Assembly: GCA_902805475.1 (NCBI GenBank)
Contig: CADCSX010000012.1
Coordinates: 1,054,001 to 1,118,000, forward strand
Reading direction: 5' to 3'
DNA from: Entonaema liquescens
Taxonomy: Eukaryota > Ascomycota > Sordariomycetes > Xylariales > Xylariaceae
Length of the DNA: 64,000 nucleotides
Shown: positions 9,966 through 24,100 of the stretch, piece after piece
Position numbering within the stretch: position 1 is the first letter of the stretch
Layout: the number at the start of each line of letters is the position of its first letter
The notes under the pieces: model-generated
The model's database searches: none
What the model was told of the DNA's origin: nothing
Seen by the model: only the letters and a program-made list of their open reading frames with translations
Made by a program: the position numbers and the translations under genes

Positions 9966-12655
9966 ATGTCTATGAAGCAGGATTTCAGTGCTCCCCGTAA
10001 GAAAGGGCTCATAACATATGGAAAGGCTGCTCGTAAAAGGCAACCAAAGCCACTCATAACTCCGAGCGACTTCCCACCTATACCAGAGGATGATTCCGTT
10101 TTAAAGCACAAAGCCACTGTAGCGCGCCGCCGACCGACGCTGCTCTCGTCTCCATTACGCGATCCTTCTTCGCCCACATCCCGAGGTCTCGAAGCATCGG
10201 CTGATATAAAAACGAAACAAAATAGCTCACAAGATAACGCGCAAAGCTCTGACCGAAAGCGTAAGATATCCCAAGTGTACGCGTCTAAGGGGCGAGCACA
10301 GGAGTCTTCCCAGGTTGGCCAGCGCGATGTTTCCCCTGATCACGTACGACGTCGGCCGCACCCGTATATGTCTACCTCTACATCTACCGGTCCTCGCCAA
10401 ACTGCACTCCGCACTTCGCGACAGCGCGCCCGCCCAACTCCATTAGAACCTATGGATACTGACACGACTGAACCAAAACTATCAAGTCCACCGCCAACGC
10501 CGACATTACCGAAGGGTTCAAGATCATCAAAGGCTACAGCTGTTAGAGGTTCAACAGATTCAACTTCGGATGCAGCTGTGCCGGAGAAGGCAGCGCGGGA
10601 TACCACGCAGCAGCACATACCCCTCCGTTTCGCTCGTGAAAGCATCACAAAGCCGAAGGTACCGAGTCTCCTTTCAGATGGAGCGGATAATGAAGTCCGG
10701 TCGACCCCCCAGCCAGTTCCGGACAGTGGCACCAAGAAGCGCAGAAAGCGAATTATCGACACATTAGTTGAGCAGAGAAAGGATGACGAGGTCGAGATTG
10801 TCGAAGAGGCACCAGAAAGTCAAGAGAGTTCAAGTCAACTGACTTTAAGCCACCAAATTAGTGACGTTTCAATGGCGGACTCGCAGTCTTTGCCTCAAAC
10901 CCCAACCCGTAAACCTGCAGGAGCGCAAGCAACTAGTATCAGGACTTTCACCCGCTCTAGCAGCGCGCTCAAGTTTACATACGGTCAGGGTAGGAAAGTG
11001 CTAGAGGAGGAGGTCGATTTATTGGAGAGTTTTGCGCTACCCGAGATGTCGGCTCCCTTGAAGGGCAGACGCTTAGAACTTGGAACACCAAAGAAAACAG
11101 TTCATACTAAGGGGATCCTTGATGACGACGAGGATGGGCTTAGCGGCTCGCCCAATTCAAAACTACGGGATATTCACGAACTAAGGCAAGCTGGAGCAAA
11201 TTCCCGTGTGGCTGATACGATGCAAGACTTGGCCGACCAGATTGGTTCTCCGAGTGACAAGCCTTCATCGTCTCGGAGAGCAGCATTGCTCCAGGTATCG
11301 GAGAAGATCAAAGATAAGACGTTTATGCGGCAGTGTCGTGACCATGGTGTCGAAGCGGCACTACTCAAGGATGTAGGCACAGAGACGGATGTTATCTCTG
11401 GATACCTGATTCTATCAATCCTCGTAACGATACTTGCAAAATGGCCTTCTTCACATACGCAACAGCTCGTCCGCCTTGGCAAACCTGCGAACATGCTTGC
11501 TCTTCTCCTTGGAGTTACTCGGGACATCAAAGTGATCGCACGAGACAGAAAGAGCAACTTGTCCAAGAGAAGCCAAACCTCTCTCATTGCCGTTCAGACT
11601 ACGCTATCCGAACTATCCATCTGGGGAGAGGCCAGACCCCCGCTAATCTCACCGAGAACCCTCGCCCTTAAATGCCTGCATTTACTTATTACTCAGAATA
11701 TTAATGCAGCCAAGGACCCTGCAATATTCTCTCCAGCCGTAACAGAGGCTCTATTTACGGTACTCTCGGAAGCGGCTAAAAGCACAGAACATTGGGACTA
11801 TCCTGCAACAGCAGAAGCGATTGATCTTGCAAACACACTATCAATTCTTGACTTTTACGCTGTCAGCTTTGAGGAATCGCATCGTGCCAATGCTGACTGG
11901 ACTACTCGATATCTACCCATTGTAGCCGACGTCTTTAGCGCTTCCTCGCGAAATGTAATACCGGATACTACAACCCAAGAGAGTGGAAGTAAACCGCTTG
12001 AGAGCGCTATCCTAAAGCTTACTATCAACGTAACAAATAATAACTTGGAAGCACCGGAAATATTCGTATCAAAAGGACTTATTCCTGCCTTGGCGAATTC
12101 TATATCTAGTAACTTTGCCCGCATATGGGCATCTTTGTCCCAAGATTCTTGGGTTGATGGGATCCTAGATAGCCTGGTCCTACGGTTAGGCATTCTAATC
12201 AACTTCTCGGAGCATAGCCCGCTCGTCAGACAAGTCATTGATGATTGTCATCACGATAATCAACGGCCTGTTGACGAATTGATACGACTCTTCCTAGAGA
12301 ACTATCGCAGGACAGCAGAGGTGAGCGATACATAATCTAATTCTATTTTTCTGCACTAACAAGGGGATAGGCCGACTCAATGGAGACTAGCCATTTGAAT
12401 GTGGCCTTTGGATACTTGTCCGTATTGCTAGGCTATCTGGCCCTGCACCCGCCAGTACGACAGAAAATACGGTCGAGCCACTCAGCCAAGAGCATTGCAC
12501 CGCTACTCGACTCTCTACGCGAGTTCATTACCCACTACAAGAAAGTAGAGCAGAACGTAAGCGAAGACGAGGATGGTCCACGAGACCACAGTAGTTACAT
12601 GGAGCGGCTTCAGGACCTAGTACGCCAGCTAGAAGATCAAGCAATATACGATTAA
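9966..12655 (+). CDS. wapA: Wings-apart-like (WAPL/Rad61) cohesin release factor
   Basis: WAPL-family protein; in other eukaryotes it opens the Smc3-Scc1 gate and unloads cohesin from chromatin. Two exons, 9966-12320 and 12371-12655, with a 50-bp intron (GTGAGC...GGATAG); 879 aa. Residues 1 to about 350 are low-complexity, rich in Ser/Thr/Pro/Arg with KR clusters (likely disordered, nuclear). The conserved WAPL domain starts near residue 395 with KLRDIHELRQAG and VADTMQDLADQIG, then RRAALLQVSEKIKDKTFMRQ and HGVEAALLKDVG, and continues as alpha-helical repeats to the C-terminus (SHLNVAFGYLSVLLGYLAL in exon 2). The start is the first ATG of the long frame. The symbol is a suggestion by family; identification is confident at family level. 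Confidence 0.9.
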
Positions 12656-14257
12656 TTCAGAGTCGGCGGCTATTGGCGGAGCTAGTTGGATGCATTGCAC
12701 GGTTCCCTCGAAAGCATACCATATATGCACTATTTACCGTTGTAGGAAAAGCTAATTTTAGCATAAGATACAAAAAGGGGAGAGTAAAAAAAACATGATC
12801 AAAAAGAAAGGTTTAACCCATGTTGGTTCTTAGGCGTCTTAGAGAGGGGATGAGGACGTCTGCGATGAATTTTGTTGGCATCGCCCCAACGGATGGATTT
12901 CTGAACGAAATTAAATACAACGGAGTCGAATACCCTCAAAGCAACCTCTAACACATGATGATGACGGGACGGACACGGACGGGTAATGCGGGACAGTGCA
13001 GGCATAGCAGGATACCCAGGACATATCTAGAATCGAGTTGAATGGAGGAAGGGCTCAGCTCTAGAATTTAGTGTTAACGTAGCTTTACAATTCATTATCT
13101 ATTATAGCTACTTATCCAATGTATTGTTAGCCTTGAGCCGCAGAAATGCTACCTTACCCTAGGGCCTAGTACCATTTTCAGGCACGTTGATATTTTACCC
13201 GAGTCTGGGCCAGTTAGGCCAGCCCCGCGTTCATCAGCAGAGTCAATGATGGCTCGATTGCAGGGGATCCCCTTATTGATTTGTTCTTTATGTCAAAGCA
13301 ATGTTTATTAATAGGAACTTGATACAAAGTAGGTGCCATAGCTAGCCGTGCTCTGCATGCTTCCTAGCTTAGGTAACCTTGGTTAGCCGCTATGCCGCCG
13401 TGGCTATTGTTTTTGATGTACCTACTGTACATATGCAAGTACTTCGTATGATGGTTCAGTGGCGTTTGTACCTATTTTAGAGCAATGAGGTACGCTAGGT
13501 ACTCTTATACAATGGAAAGAGCTACATATACCTAGGATGTAGGTACATCTATATATCCCGTACCCCGCCTACGTGCTATAAGTTTTAGAGCTCTTGGTAT
13601 GAGCTCTTCTGTTCCAGCGTCCCCAGAAATTCCAAGGTAGAAAATCAAAGGTGGTCCCCTGGAGCGATCAGCTCGTTCCATGTAACAATCAAGGAGAAAA
13701 GCCCTTAAGCCCCTCCCTCACATCTCTTACTCTGACCTCATAACCCAATAGTCCTTAATCTCAACTACGTGATATTGGGTAACATATTCACGTCATAAAA
13801 CGAAAAAAGTGTGCCTGATCGAAGAGCGGGTAAAAAGAAGTTTTAAGATATTAAAAAAGGTGTGCTCATCCCGCGCCGACTACCTAAAAAACCAACCTTA
13901 CACACAATACGATACACAATACGACACACGCCGCCTTACACATTACACAATACGACACGCCGGTGGACAATACCTATCACGATACACAGATACACAGATA
14001 CACAGATACACAAAAAACACACACAAAGCGCGCAACGCATACGCATATACCTAATACATCCCTTCCGCACGGAAGATATTTACACTTTCTTATCCTTCGT
14101 CCCCTTGTGTCCGTCTTTCCCCCCCACGCCGCGCACGCCCTAACACGCACCGACGTGTAATGCAGCCAGTATTATTACCCGTTATGCTCATGTGAGAGGT
14201 ACCTAACAGAGATACTACCTGCAGTACACGATAATTACTAGTTACGCTTTTCCGTAA
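12656..14257. other. Intergenic region WAPL to Rheb
   Basis: 1.6 kb without a supportable gene. It contains TACCTA/TAGGTA-rich DNA near 13430-13560 and an ACAC/GATAC simple-sequence tract at 13890-14030. The open frames at 13809-14160 are translations of that simple sequence. The right end is probably the Rheb promoter and leader. Confidence 0.55.
13981..14012 (+). repeat. GATACACA x4 tandem repeat
   Basis: Four consecutive perfect 8-bp units, within a larger region of related CACAATACGA words (about 13900-13960). It is upstream of the Rheb gene. Confidence 0.85.
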
Positions 14258-15165
14258 ATGCCGTCGCCGTCAAAACAGCGGAAGGTGGCCATTGTTGGCA
14301 GCCGCTCCGTAGGTAAGTCTTCTAGCGTTCTTCTTCTTCTTCGTGGTACCTTGACATACATTTACATACATACAATATTCCTTGTCTCCCTTGCCTAGCC
14401 CTTGTTCCTTGCGAGTTGTCTTTTTTTTTGTGGTCATGGATTGTGCATACGATACGATACTTACTATACAATACAATACGACACGTCTGATACGTTTTAA
14501 TATAATATATGACATGTCTCATGGCCACCAAAAATAAAAAAAGCTAAGCTAACGCCTCGTAACCCCATCTTGCAGGCAAATCTTCCCTGGCGGTACAGTT
14601 TGTCGACGGCCACTTCGTCGAAAGCTATTATCCTACGATCGAGAATACCTTTAGCAAGGTCATTCGATTTAAGGGTCAGGACTATGCTACTGAAATTGTC
14701 GATACTGCCGGTCAAGACGAGTACAGCATCCTGAACTCCAAACATTTCATCGGTATCCATGGATACATGTTAGTTTACTCGGTCTCCTCGCTACCATCGT
14801 TCGAGATGGTGCAGGTTATCCGTGAGAAGATTCTCAACCACCTTGTTTGTCGTCCCCACCAATTAATTCCTAGAACTATCCAATTACGTCCAATTGAATA
14901 GTAACTAACAAATTGGTAATCCCAGGGCACTGATTGGGTTCCAATTGTCATAGTAGGCAATAAAAGCGACTTGCGCCCCGAGCAACGCCAGGTCAGCCAA
15001 GAGGATGGCAAGAAGCTGTCGGAGAAGTTCAACTGCGCATGGACGGAAGCCAGCGCGCGATACAACGAGAATGTTGCTAAGGCCTTCGAGCTCCTGATCG
15101 CCCAAGTGGAAAAGTCGCAGAATCCGAACGAGGCAACAAACGACGGAAAGTGTCAAGTGATGTGA
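14258..15165 (+). CDS. rhbA: Rheb-family small GTPase
   Basis: Ras-superfamily GTPase of the Rheb group, acting upstream of TOR and in basic amino-acid uptake control in fungi. Exons 14258-14312, 14576-14844, 14926-15165; 187 aa. G1 box GSRSVGKSS (residues 14-22, with the Rheb-typical Arg), effector region YYPTIENTF, G3 DTAGQDEYS, G4 GNKSDL, G5 EASA, and a C-terminal CQVM farnesylation box. The second intron uses a weak donor, GTTTGT at 14845, but the exon 3 phase and protein alignment (NHL/GTDWVP) demand it. The first intron (263 bp) lies inside the G1 box codons (SV/GKSS). SerRS follows on the same strand. Confidence 0.93.
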
Positions 15166-15981
15166 GAGGCGACAGCCTGTGTGAGGACAACTGTATCAAA
15201 GGAAATATCACTACTACGTGGAATATCAAGCGAGCAAGGACAGCATGATGGGATGTTGGGAAGGCTAGAAAGGGACATCTCTGAGCCGCCGCAGGGCGGT
15301 GGAATTTAGGCCTAGGTGCTACTGTGTTTTCGGACAGGTTATTACTTTCTTCTTCGACTTTTTCGGGTTTTGCATTACGAACCACGATGGCTATCAACTA
15401 CTTGTTATGATGTCTTGAACGGCAGAAACGATAATTGCCATGGACTTGTATATACTAGTCCGAGCTTCAAATCTGGTTAAGGAGTTAATCGGAAGTGCTT
15501 ATTGCTACATGATGTATCGAGCTTAACCTTTACCTTTACCTTTTTGTGTGTGACTTTGATGATGGCATTTTAATTAGTTTCAAGCAAATAGCTTCGTTAA
15601 TAATCGAGTCTCAAGTTTTTGGTATCAATGCAAAGGGGTATCGAATTCTACTAAACGTAGGTAAATACATGTCATGTATATTCCAATGCGCTCCAAGAGC
15701 TCCCATGTGAAGGTACATGAATACCATATCTCGAGTTGTACCTACTTAGGTGCATGTACCTAAGTACTGGAGAGAGAGAAAAAAAAAAGAATCTGCAGAT
15801 TAAAAAAAAAAAAACGAGGTACGTACCATATCGTATCGTGCCCCGCCGCTGCGTCGCGATACCCCTTCTGCCCCTCTGCTTCGAAAAACCACCCCACCAA
15901 AATTTAGTCACTCCTTTAAACTATACGGAAAGGAGCATTCAACATCAATCTTGCCTCAAAGTCCTCTTCAAGTCCTCAATC
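15166..15981. other. Intergenic region Rheb to SerRS
   Basis: 816 bp. It contains the 22-bp near-palindrome at 15744-15765 and A-runs (15779-15788, 15801-15814) just upstream of the SerRS leader. No gene is supported. Confidence 0.55.
15744..15765. repeat. 22-bp near-perfect palindrome ACTTAGGT..ACCTAAGT
   Basis: Arms ACTTAGGTGCA and TGTACCTAAGT are complementary except for one base pair. It lies in the 5' region of the SerRS gene and belongs to the recurrent TACCTA/TAGGTA class of words in this window. Confidence 0.65.
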
Positions 15982-17620
15982 ATGCTCGACGTTTTAGATT
16001 TCATCACCGAAAGGGGTGGCAACCCTGAGAAGATTCGCGAGTCTCAGCGCCGCAGATATGCCAATGTTGAGGTGGTCGACGAGGTAATTGAAATGTTCGA
16101 GGACCATCGCAGAAGTCAGTTCCATTCCCTCTCATACCAAACAATATCCGCAATTAACATATGTCCAATCTATAGCCCAATATGCCGCGACTCAAATAAA
16201 CAGCAAGATCAACGAAGTACAGAAGCAGATCGGTGCTAAGAAAAAGGTCACAACCCCTGAGTCATCGAGACGTCTTATAGATGCTCCCATATCTACATGC
16301 TAACCACCGGCGTATATCTAGGCCAAGGAGAACGCCGATGAATTACTCCAGCAGAAGGCCGATCTTGAAAAGGAGAAAAAGGCACTTATCGACTCGGCAG
16401 CCCAGAAGGATGTTGCGCTAAAAGCCAAGATCAATACTATTGGTAACATCGTCCACGACTCGGTCCCCGTCAACGATAACGAAGACAACAACGCAGTCCA
16501 GCGAACATGGGCCCCTCCCGGAGTTACTGTGGAGAAGAAGAACGTGCTGTCGCATCACGAGGTTCTCCTGCGACTAGATGGTTATGACCCAGACCGTGGA
16601 GTTAAGGTTGTCGGCCACAGAGGTTACTTCTTAAGACGATGGGGCGTGTTCCTCAACCAGGCTCTCATCAACTATGGCCTCGAATATCTTAGCAGCAAGG
16701 GCTTCACTCCTCTACAAACTCCCCAATTCATGCTCAAGGACTACATGGCGAAGACGGCTCAACTGGAGCAGTTCGACGAGGAATTATACAAGGTAGTCGA
16801 CGGCGAAGCGCAGAACGACAAATACCTTATCGCAACCTCAGAACAGCCCATTTCCGCCTTCCACGCCGACGAGTGGATCATAGCCAAGGAGCTTCCCATC
16901 AAGTATGCGGGCTTTAGCACGTGCTATAGAAGAGAGGCTGGTTCTCACGGTCGTGACGCTTGGGGTATCTTCCGTGTTCACCAGTTCGAGAAGGTGGAGC
17001 AATTCGTGCTTACGGATCCCGAGAAGTCGTGGGAAATGTTTGAAGAGATGTTCACAACCTCGGAGGAATTCTACAAGTCGCTTGGACTACCGTACCAAGT
17101 GGTGGCTATCGTCTCGGGTGCGTTGAACAACGCAGCCGCTAAGAAATTCGATCTGGAAGCCTGGTTCCCCTTCCAGGGAGAGTACAAGGAGCTCGTGTCA
17201 TGCTCCAACTGCACTGACTACCAGTCGCGCGCCTTAGAAATACGATTTGGTACCAAGACGCAGACGGACGCTAAGAAGAAATATGTTCACTGCCTTAACT
17301 CGACGCTCTGCGCCACCGAGAGAGCGCTGTGCTGTATTCTCGAGAACTACCAGACCGAGGATGTGAGTTTACAAATAATTTCTACATGCATACCGAGGCT
17401 AACTTTTTTTCTTTCTTTTCAGGGTCTCCGAGTTCCCGAGCCTCTGCGCAAGTACCTCCCAGGTGCTCCCGACTTCATCCCCTTCACCAAGGAACTACCC
17501 AAGGACACAACTTCGCAAAAAGCTAAGGGTAAGGGAGATAAGGGTATTAAGCAAAAGGCGGCTGCTGCGGGAGCCGCAGTTGCGGAAGCTGGTGAGAAAC
17601 TAAAGGATTTGGCGGTATAA
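15982..17620 (+). CDS. SES1: Seryl-tRNA synthetase, cytosolic
   Basis: Class II aminoacyl-tRNA synthetase charging tRNA-Ser. Exons 15982-16114, 16176-16246, 16322-17362, 17423-17620; 480 aa. The N-terminal tRNA-binding coiled-coil arm spans about residues 30-110 (INSKINEVQKQIGAKKK, then AKENADELLQQKADLEKEKK). The catalytic domain has LIATSEQPISAFH, motif 2 at FSTCYRREAGSHGRDAWG with FRVHQFEKVEQF, and motif 3 at STLCATERALCCILENYQ then GLRVPEPLRKYLPG. The eukaryotic Lys/Ala-rich C-terminal tail (KAKGKGDKGIKQKAAAAG) follows. No mitochondrial presequence is seen. The length is as expected for fungal cytosolic SerRS. Confidence 0.97.
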
Positions 17621-17984
17621 TTAGTTATATGAATATTAACGGGTTCGGATGCCGAGGAATGCGTACTATCTCATTAGAGGCAATACGGTTTGGTTGCAGT
17701 ATTAACTAGTAAAAAGTAATGGCCATGTGTTTGGCTAGCGTAGTTGCCCCCAATACCTTACACGATAACGGAATAGAGATGAAGTTACCCATGACAGCTC
17801 TAATATTTTAAGACATGGACGTGTGAGGCATGATATAAGAAACAATTGTAACTTGAAGTAGTTAGTTCAAAGTTCAAAGTTTAAGATTGGGCATAGTTAA
17901 TACTAGTATTGCTTACCTAAGAATGAGATGAGCAAACTAGTTCGCTTTTAGGGAACTCGGTTTTACCGGCTTACTGGACAAGCC
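17621..17984. other. SerRS 3' flank up to the AT-rich block
   Basis: About 360 bp of ordinary-composition DNA between the SerRS stop and the left direct repeat. It includes a GTTCAAAGTTCAAAGTTT mini-duplication near 17866. No gene is seen. Confidence 0.5.
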
Positions 17985-18130
17985 CCGTCATGGAATAATT
18001 GAATCTAGAATCTTAAAGTTATATAAATGAAGTATTTAGAAGAGAATTTAACTCTAGGAAAATATTAAATATATGTGGGTATTAATTTAATAAATTTAAT
18101 AGATTTTTCTATAATAATACTTTTATAAAA
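17985..18130 (+). repeat. Left direct repeat (putative 5' LTR remnant)
   Basis: Pairs with 25605-25748. The shared core ATATTAAATATATGTGGGTA sits at 18062 and 25682. The outer (left) half keeps C and G (AATCTAGAATCTTAAAG) where the right copy has A/T only, and the inner half is fully converted (AAATTTAATAGATTTTTCTA). Confidence 0.8.
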
Positions 18131-21100
18131 AGAAAAAAAATAATATTTTTATTATAAAAAATTTATAAAAATTATAAATTAATTGTTAAAATATTATAAA
18201 TTGTAATTATTTTATAATTAATTATTTTATTTTTTAAAATTTATTAATAATTTATTTTTATTTTTTTTTAATTAATTTTTTATAAATTATTTAATATATT
18301 TAAAATTTAAACTGATATATTTTATAAAATATTTATTTTTTTATTTTTATATAATATAATATTAATGTGTTTTTAAAAAAATATTTTTAAAAAAATATTT
18401 TTAAAAAATAATAATTATTTTATAAATATATTTAAAAAAAAAGTAAATTTAAAATAATTTACAAAAATAATATTATATATTTTAAAATAAGTAAAAAAAT
18501 TTAATTTATATATTAAATAACTAATTTATTTAAATATACGAAAAAATTTAATATATTATTAATTAAACTTTTTTTTAAAAATTAATATAAATAAAATATT
18601 ATATTTTTTATATAAATATAATAATATATAATTATTAATTTTAAAAAATATAAATTTATATTTAATATTATAATATTTTTTAATTATTATTATAATTAAA
18701 ATAATTATATTATAAATCTTAATTTAAAATTTTAAAAATAATATAAAAATATTTAAAATAAATAAAAATTAAAAAATAACATTAAACGTAAATTTATATA
18801 ATATTTTTAAAAAATTATATTAAATAATTATTAATTATAAAAAATTAATTTTATATTATAAATATAATAAATAATTTTTTTATTATATATTATTTTTTAA
18901 AATATAAAAATAATAATAAAAAATTAATTTAATTTAAAAAATAAATTGTTTTATTTAATTATTAATTTAAAAATAATATATTATTATATAAAATAATTTT
19001 ATATTTATATAATATTAAAATTATTATTAAAAATTGGATAAAAATTTTAAATTTTAATTAAATATAATAATTTTTAAAATTTTTTAATTATTTATTAATA
19101 AAATATTATAATAAATATTTATTTAATTAAACATTATTTAATTATAACAATCGGGAATAATTATTATTATTTTAAAGAATTTATTTATTATAATATTAAA
19201 AGTATTTTTTCTTTTAAATATTTTAAAAATTTTAAATATAATATTAATTATAATTATATAAAATAAATAAAAAAAATTAATAATAAATTATAAAAAATTA
19301 TAAAATTTATAATTCTGAAATTTTATAATAGAATATTTTAAATAAAATCACATATATCGTTTAAATTTTTTAAAATTAATAATAAAATATAATAATTATT
19401 TACATAATTTATTATAATTTAAATAATTATTATTATAAATTATTTTAAAGATTTTAAAATAATAAATTTAAAAAATATATAATTAATTATAAATTTTTAA
19501 AAATTTTTATAATAAATCATTTATTAAATAATAAAATAAAATAATAATATTATTTATTAAAAAACAATTTCTTTTAATAATATTAAAAATAAATTTTTAT
19601 TTAAAATTTTATAAATATTTTATTTAAAATTTAATTTTAAATTTAAAATATATTTAAATTAAAACAATACCTTTAATAAAAAAGTTAATAAAAAAGTTTT
19701 TTATAAGATCTATTATTATTAATTTAATTATAAAAAAGATATTAATATATAATAAAAAAATTTAATTTATTAAAATAATTTAATATTTATTTTTATTATT
19801 AAAAAAAACGTTAAAATTTTTATTATTTTTATTAAAAATTTTCAAATTTATTATAAAAAAATATAATAATATATTTAAAATAATATATAATTTATTTAAT
19901 TTATATAAAATTATAAATTAAAATTTATTAATATATTTTATTATATAAATAAAATAAAAATTTTTATTATTCATTATAATAAAATTTATAATATTATTAT
20001 ATTTAATTATATTAAAAATAATATAATAATTTATAAAAATATAAATTTTTATTTAAATTATATTTATATAATATTTTATTTTTTTTATTATTTAAATAAA
20101 ACTAAAGATTTTTATTTTAATTAATTAATATTTTTATTTTATTAATAATAATATTTTAAAAAAAAATATAATAAATTAAATAATTATTTTTAATATATAT
20201 ATAAATAATTTTCCATTTATAAAAAAAAAATTAAAATTTTATTATTAATATAATAAATAATAATATTAATTTTTTTATAAAATATATTAAAATTAATATA
20301 AAAAAAATAAAATAAATTATAAAAATATAAAATAATATATTTTATTAATATATTTTTTAATTTTTTAAAAAACTATTTTTTAATTTTAAAAAAAATATTT
20401 AATAAAATATTATTTATTTATTTATAACATTTTTATTTTATTTAACTTTTTTTAAAATAAAATTAAATAAAAAAAGTTTTATATTTTTTTAATAATTTTA
20501 TAAATTTTATAAAATAAAAGATATTATTTTTTATATATTTTATAAAATTAATAAATATTTTAAAATTTTTTAATAATATAAGAAAAATAATTTTAAAAAT
20601 AATTATAAATTTTTTTTTTTATTATAGAAAAATTAAAAAAATTAACAAATTTATTTAAAATAATAATATTAGGAAAATTAATAAAAAATTTAAATAAATT
20701 TATAAAAATATTTTTTTTTATAAAAAAAAAAAATTAATATAAAATTATTAATATAATTTTCGAAAATTTTTAATATAATAATAATATTATTATAATAATA
20801 ATTTATTATATTAATATATTTAAATAAAATATTTATTTATTATTATATATAAATATTATTATTTTTATAATTTATAATAAAAATTTAAAATATATATTAA
20901 TTTTTAATTATTATAATTATAAATATTTATTATATAAAAAAATAAATTTATTATTAATAAAAAAAAATAAAAATATTTATTATAATTATATAAATTTTAT
21001 TATATATTTTATTAAATAATATATTTTAAGATTTTATAAAATAAATATTATTTAAATTTATTTTATTAAAAATTTAAATATTAATAATTATTTTTTTTTT

Positions 21101-24100
21101 TAATAATTTTTTTTTAAATTTTTATTTATCATTTTTATAATAAAAATAAATAAAAGTTTTTATATAATAAAAATAAATATTAAAAAAAAAATAAAAAATT
21201 TTATTTAAATAATATATTTTTATTTAATTAATTTAATAATTATTTAATTAATAATTATTTAATTTTTAATATTAAAAAAATAAAAATAATATTTTTTAAA
21301 AATAAAATTTTTTTAATTTAATTTAAAATTAAAATAAAAAAATTTATTTTTTATAATATTTATAAAATTTTTATTTTTAAAAATATCTTTATATTATAAT
21401 ATAATAAATAATAATTTATTAAAAATATTAAAATTTTTAAAATCATCATAAATTATAATTTTAATAAAATATTTATAAAAATTTTTTATTTTAAAAATAA
21501 TAAAATCATTAATAAATTTAAAAATATAAAAATTTATTTTTTTAAATAAAAGTTTTTATAATATTAAATTAAATTTTTATTTATTAATAATTTAATAATT
21601 ATAATAATTTTATTTTATTAATTTAAAATAACTTATTAATATATTTTTAAAAATAATAATATTTAATTAAAAATTATTATAAATAATGATTTTATTTATA
21701 TAATTATTAAATAATATTATATAAATTATAATATTATTTAATAATAATTTAAAAATTAAATTTTATTTATAAATTATTATATAAATTATTTTAAAATAAT
21801 AATAAAATTTAATAAATATAATATTATCATAAATTATTATTATTTTAAATTATTAAATATAAATATTTAAAATAATAAATAAAAGAATTATTATTTTATA
21901 AAATTATATTATAATTAATTTTTTTAAAAAAAATAATATTTATTTATTTAATGTTTAATATATTAATATTAAAAAACATTTTAATAACAAAATTATTAAT
22001 TAATATAATTTTTTTTATAAATATTATAATAATTAAATTATTATTATAAAAATTTTTAAAATAAAAATAAATGATTATATAATTTAATAATAATAATTAA
22101 TATTATATAATATTATAAATTAATAATAAGGTTATGTGATAATAAATTTTTATATTAAAGTATTTTTTTAAAATTTAAAATTTATTTGTTAAAGTTTTAA
22201 TATATTTAATATTATTATAAATATTTTTTTTATATTTAATAGTTAAATTTATTATAATAAAAAATTTAAAATAAAATTTCGTTTTATAAGAAAAATTAAT
22301 TTTATAATTTAATTTAAAATTAATTAATAATTAAATAATAAAGATTTTAAATTTAATTATAATTTAAGGATAAATAAAAAAATTAATTATTTTAATTTAA
22401 TTATTAATAATAATATTAATATTTATATAATTATTTATATAATAAATTTTGAATATTATAAAAAAAATATTTAATATTATATTAATATTAATTATAACGA
22501 TATTATTTAATAGAATTAAATTATATATTATAAATTATTGAGATATTATTAATAAAATTATATAAATTATTATAATAATAAATAAAATTTTATTAAATAA
22601 TTATATATATAATTAATTAATTAATAATATATAATTATTAAATGTTATTAATAAATTGTTAATTATTATTAATATATTATTTAATGTTATTAATATGTTA
22701 TTAAAAAATAATGTATTATTATTAATAATAAATATAATTTAATGTGTTTAAAACGGGATAAAATGGGATGGGTGTATTATTGTTTAAATTAATAATGTTA
22801 TTGTAAAAATATATTTTTTTAATAAATAATAATTTTTTTATAAATAATAAAATAATTTATTATAATTAAAAAAATATTTATTATATATATTATAAAAATT
22901 TTTAATTGGTAAAAAAGTAATTATATTAAAATAAGCTATTTTATTATGATTATTATTTAAACGAAAAAAAGTAAAATTATTAAAAATAAATTTAAAAAAT
23001 ATAATTTAATTAAATAAAATATAATTAAATAAGATAAATTAAAATATAAATTAAAAATCATTTATTATAAAATTGTTAATAAAGTTTAAAATATTTAATT
23101 AAAAATTATTTTTAAATAAAGTAAAAAAATTATTAAAATAATTATTTAAAAAAAAATTATAATTAAAGTTAAGATTTAATTTATATTTATTTGGAAAATA
23201 TTTGTTTATTAAATAATTATTTAAAAAATATTTATTTATTTTTAAAATATTATTAATATTTATTAAATAAATTTAAAATTATAATAATTATTAATATTAT
23301 TAATTTTAATTTTAATTTTAATAGTTTTAATAATAATTTTTTTATTAATTTTTATAATTATATTAATTTAATTAATAAAGTTGATTTTATTAATTTTAAT
23401 ATTAGTTAAAGTTTTATTAATATTATTAATTTTATTAAAATAATTAATTAAATAAATTAATTTAATTGGTTTTTCATTAATTATTATGGTTATTATAATT
23501 GTTATTATTATTGTTATATTATTAATAGTTAAAGTACGTTTAACGGTTAATTTAATTGTTATTATATTATTTATTAAATTAAAAACGATGATAATATAAT
23601 TAATTTTAATTATAATGTTATTAATTGTTATTTTTATTAATAAATAAGTTATAAAAGTTATTTTAAAATTATTTATTATAATATATAAATTATATTAAAA
23701 TTTAAAGTTAATAATTATTTAATTTAAAATAATTTTTAAAAATTATAAAATATATAAATAAAATAAAATTTTATAAAATAAATTTATAATTATTTAAACG
23801 ATTAAAAAATTATTTTATAATGATATTTATTATAAATTTTTATAATTATAATTAAATGTAAATATTAAAAATATTAAAAGTATTTAATAATTAATTAAAA
23901 AAAGAAAAATCATAATTTTTAATATTTTTAATAATATTATATATAAATAATTATAAATTTTTATTTTTATAAAAATTTAATATTATAAATTTATATTTTT
24001 ATAAATTTAATATAATTTATATATTTTATTTTTTAAATTAAATAATTAAAATATAAATAATTAAAATAATATTTTTTATTTAAAAAATTTATTTTTTAAA

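Noticed and set aside
13809..14160. Three overlapping open frames of 65-93 codons
   Set aside because: They translate the GATACACA/CACAATACGA simple-sequence DNA and have no start context or homology.
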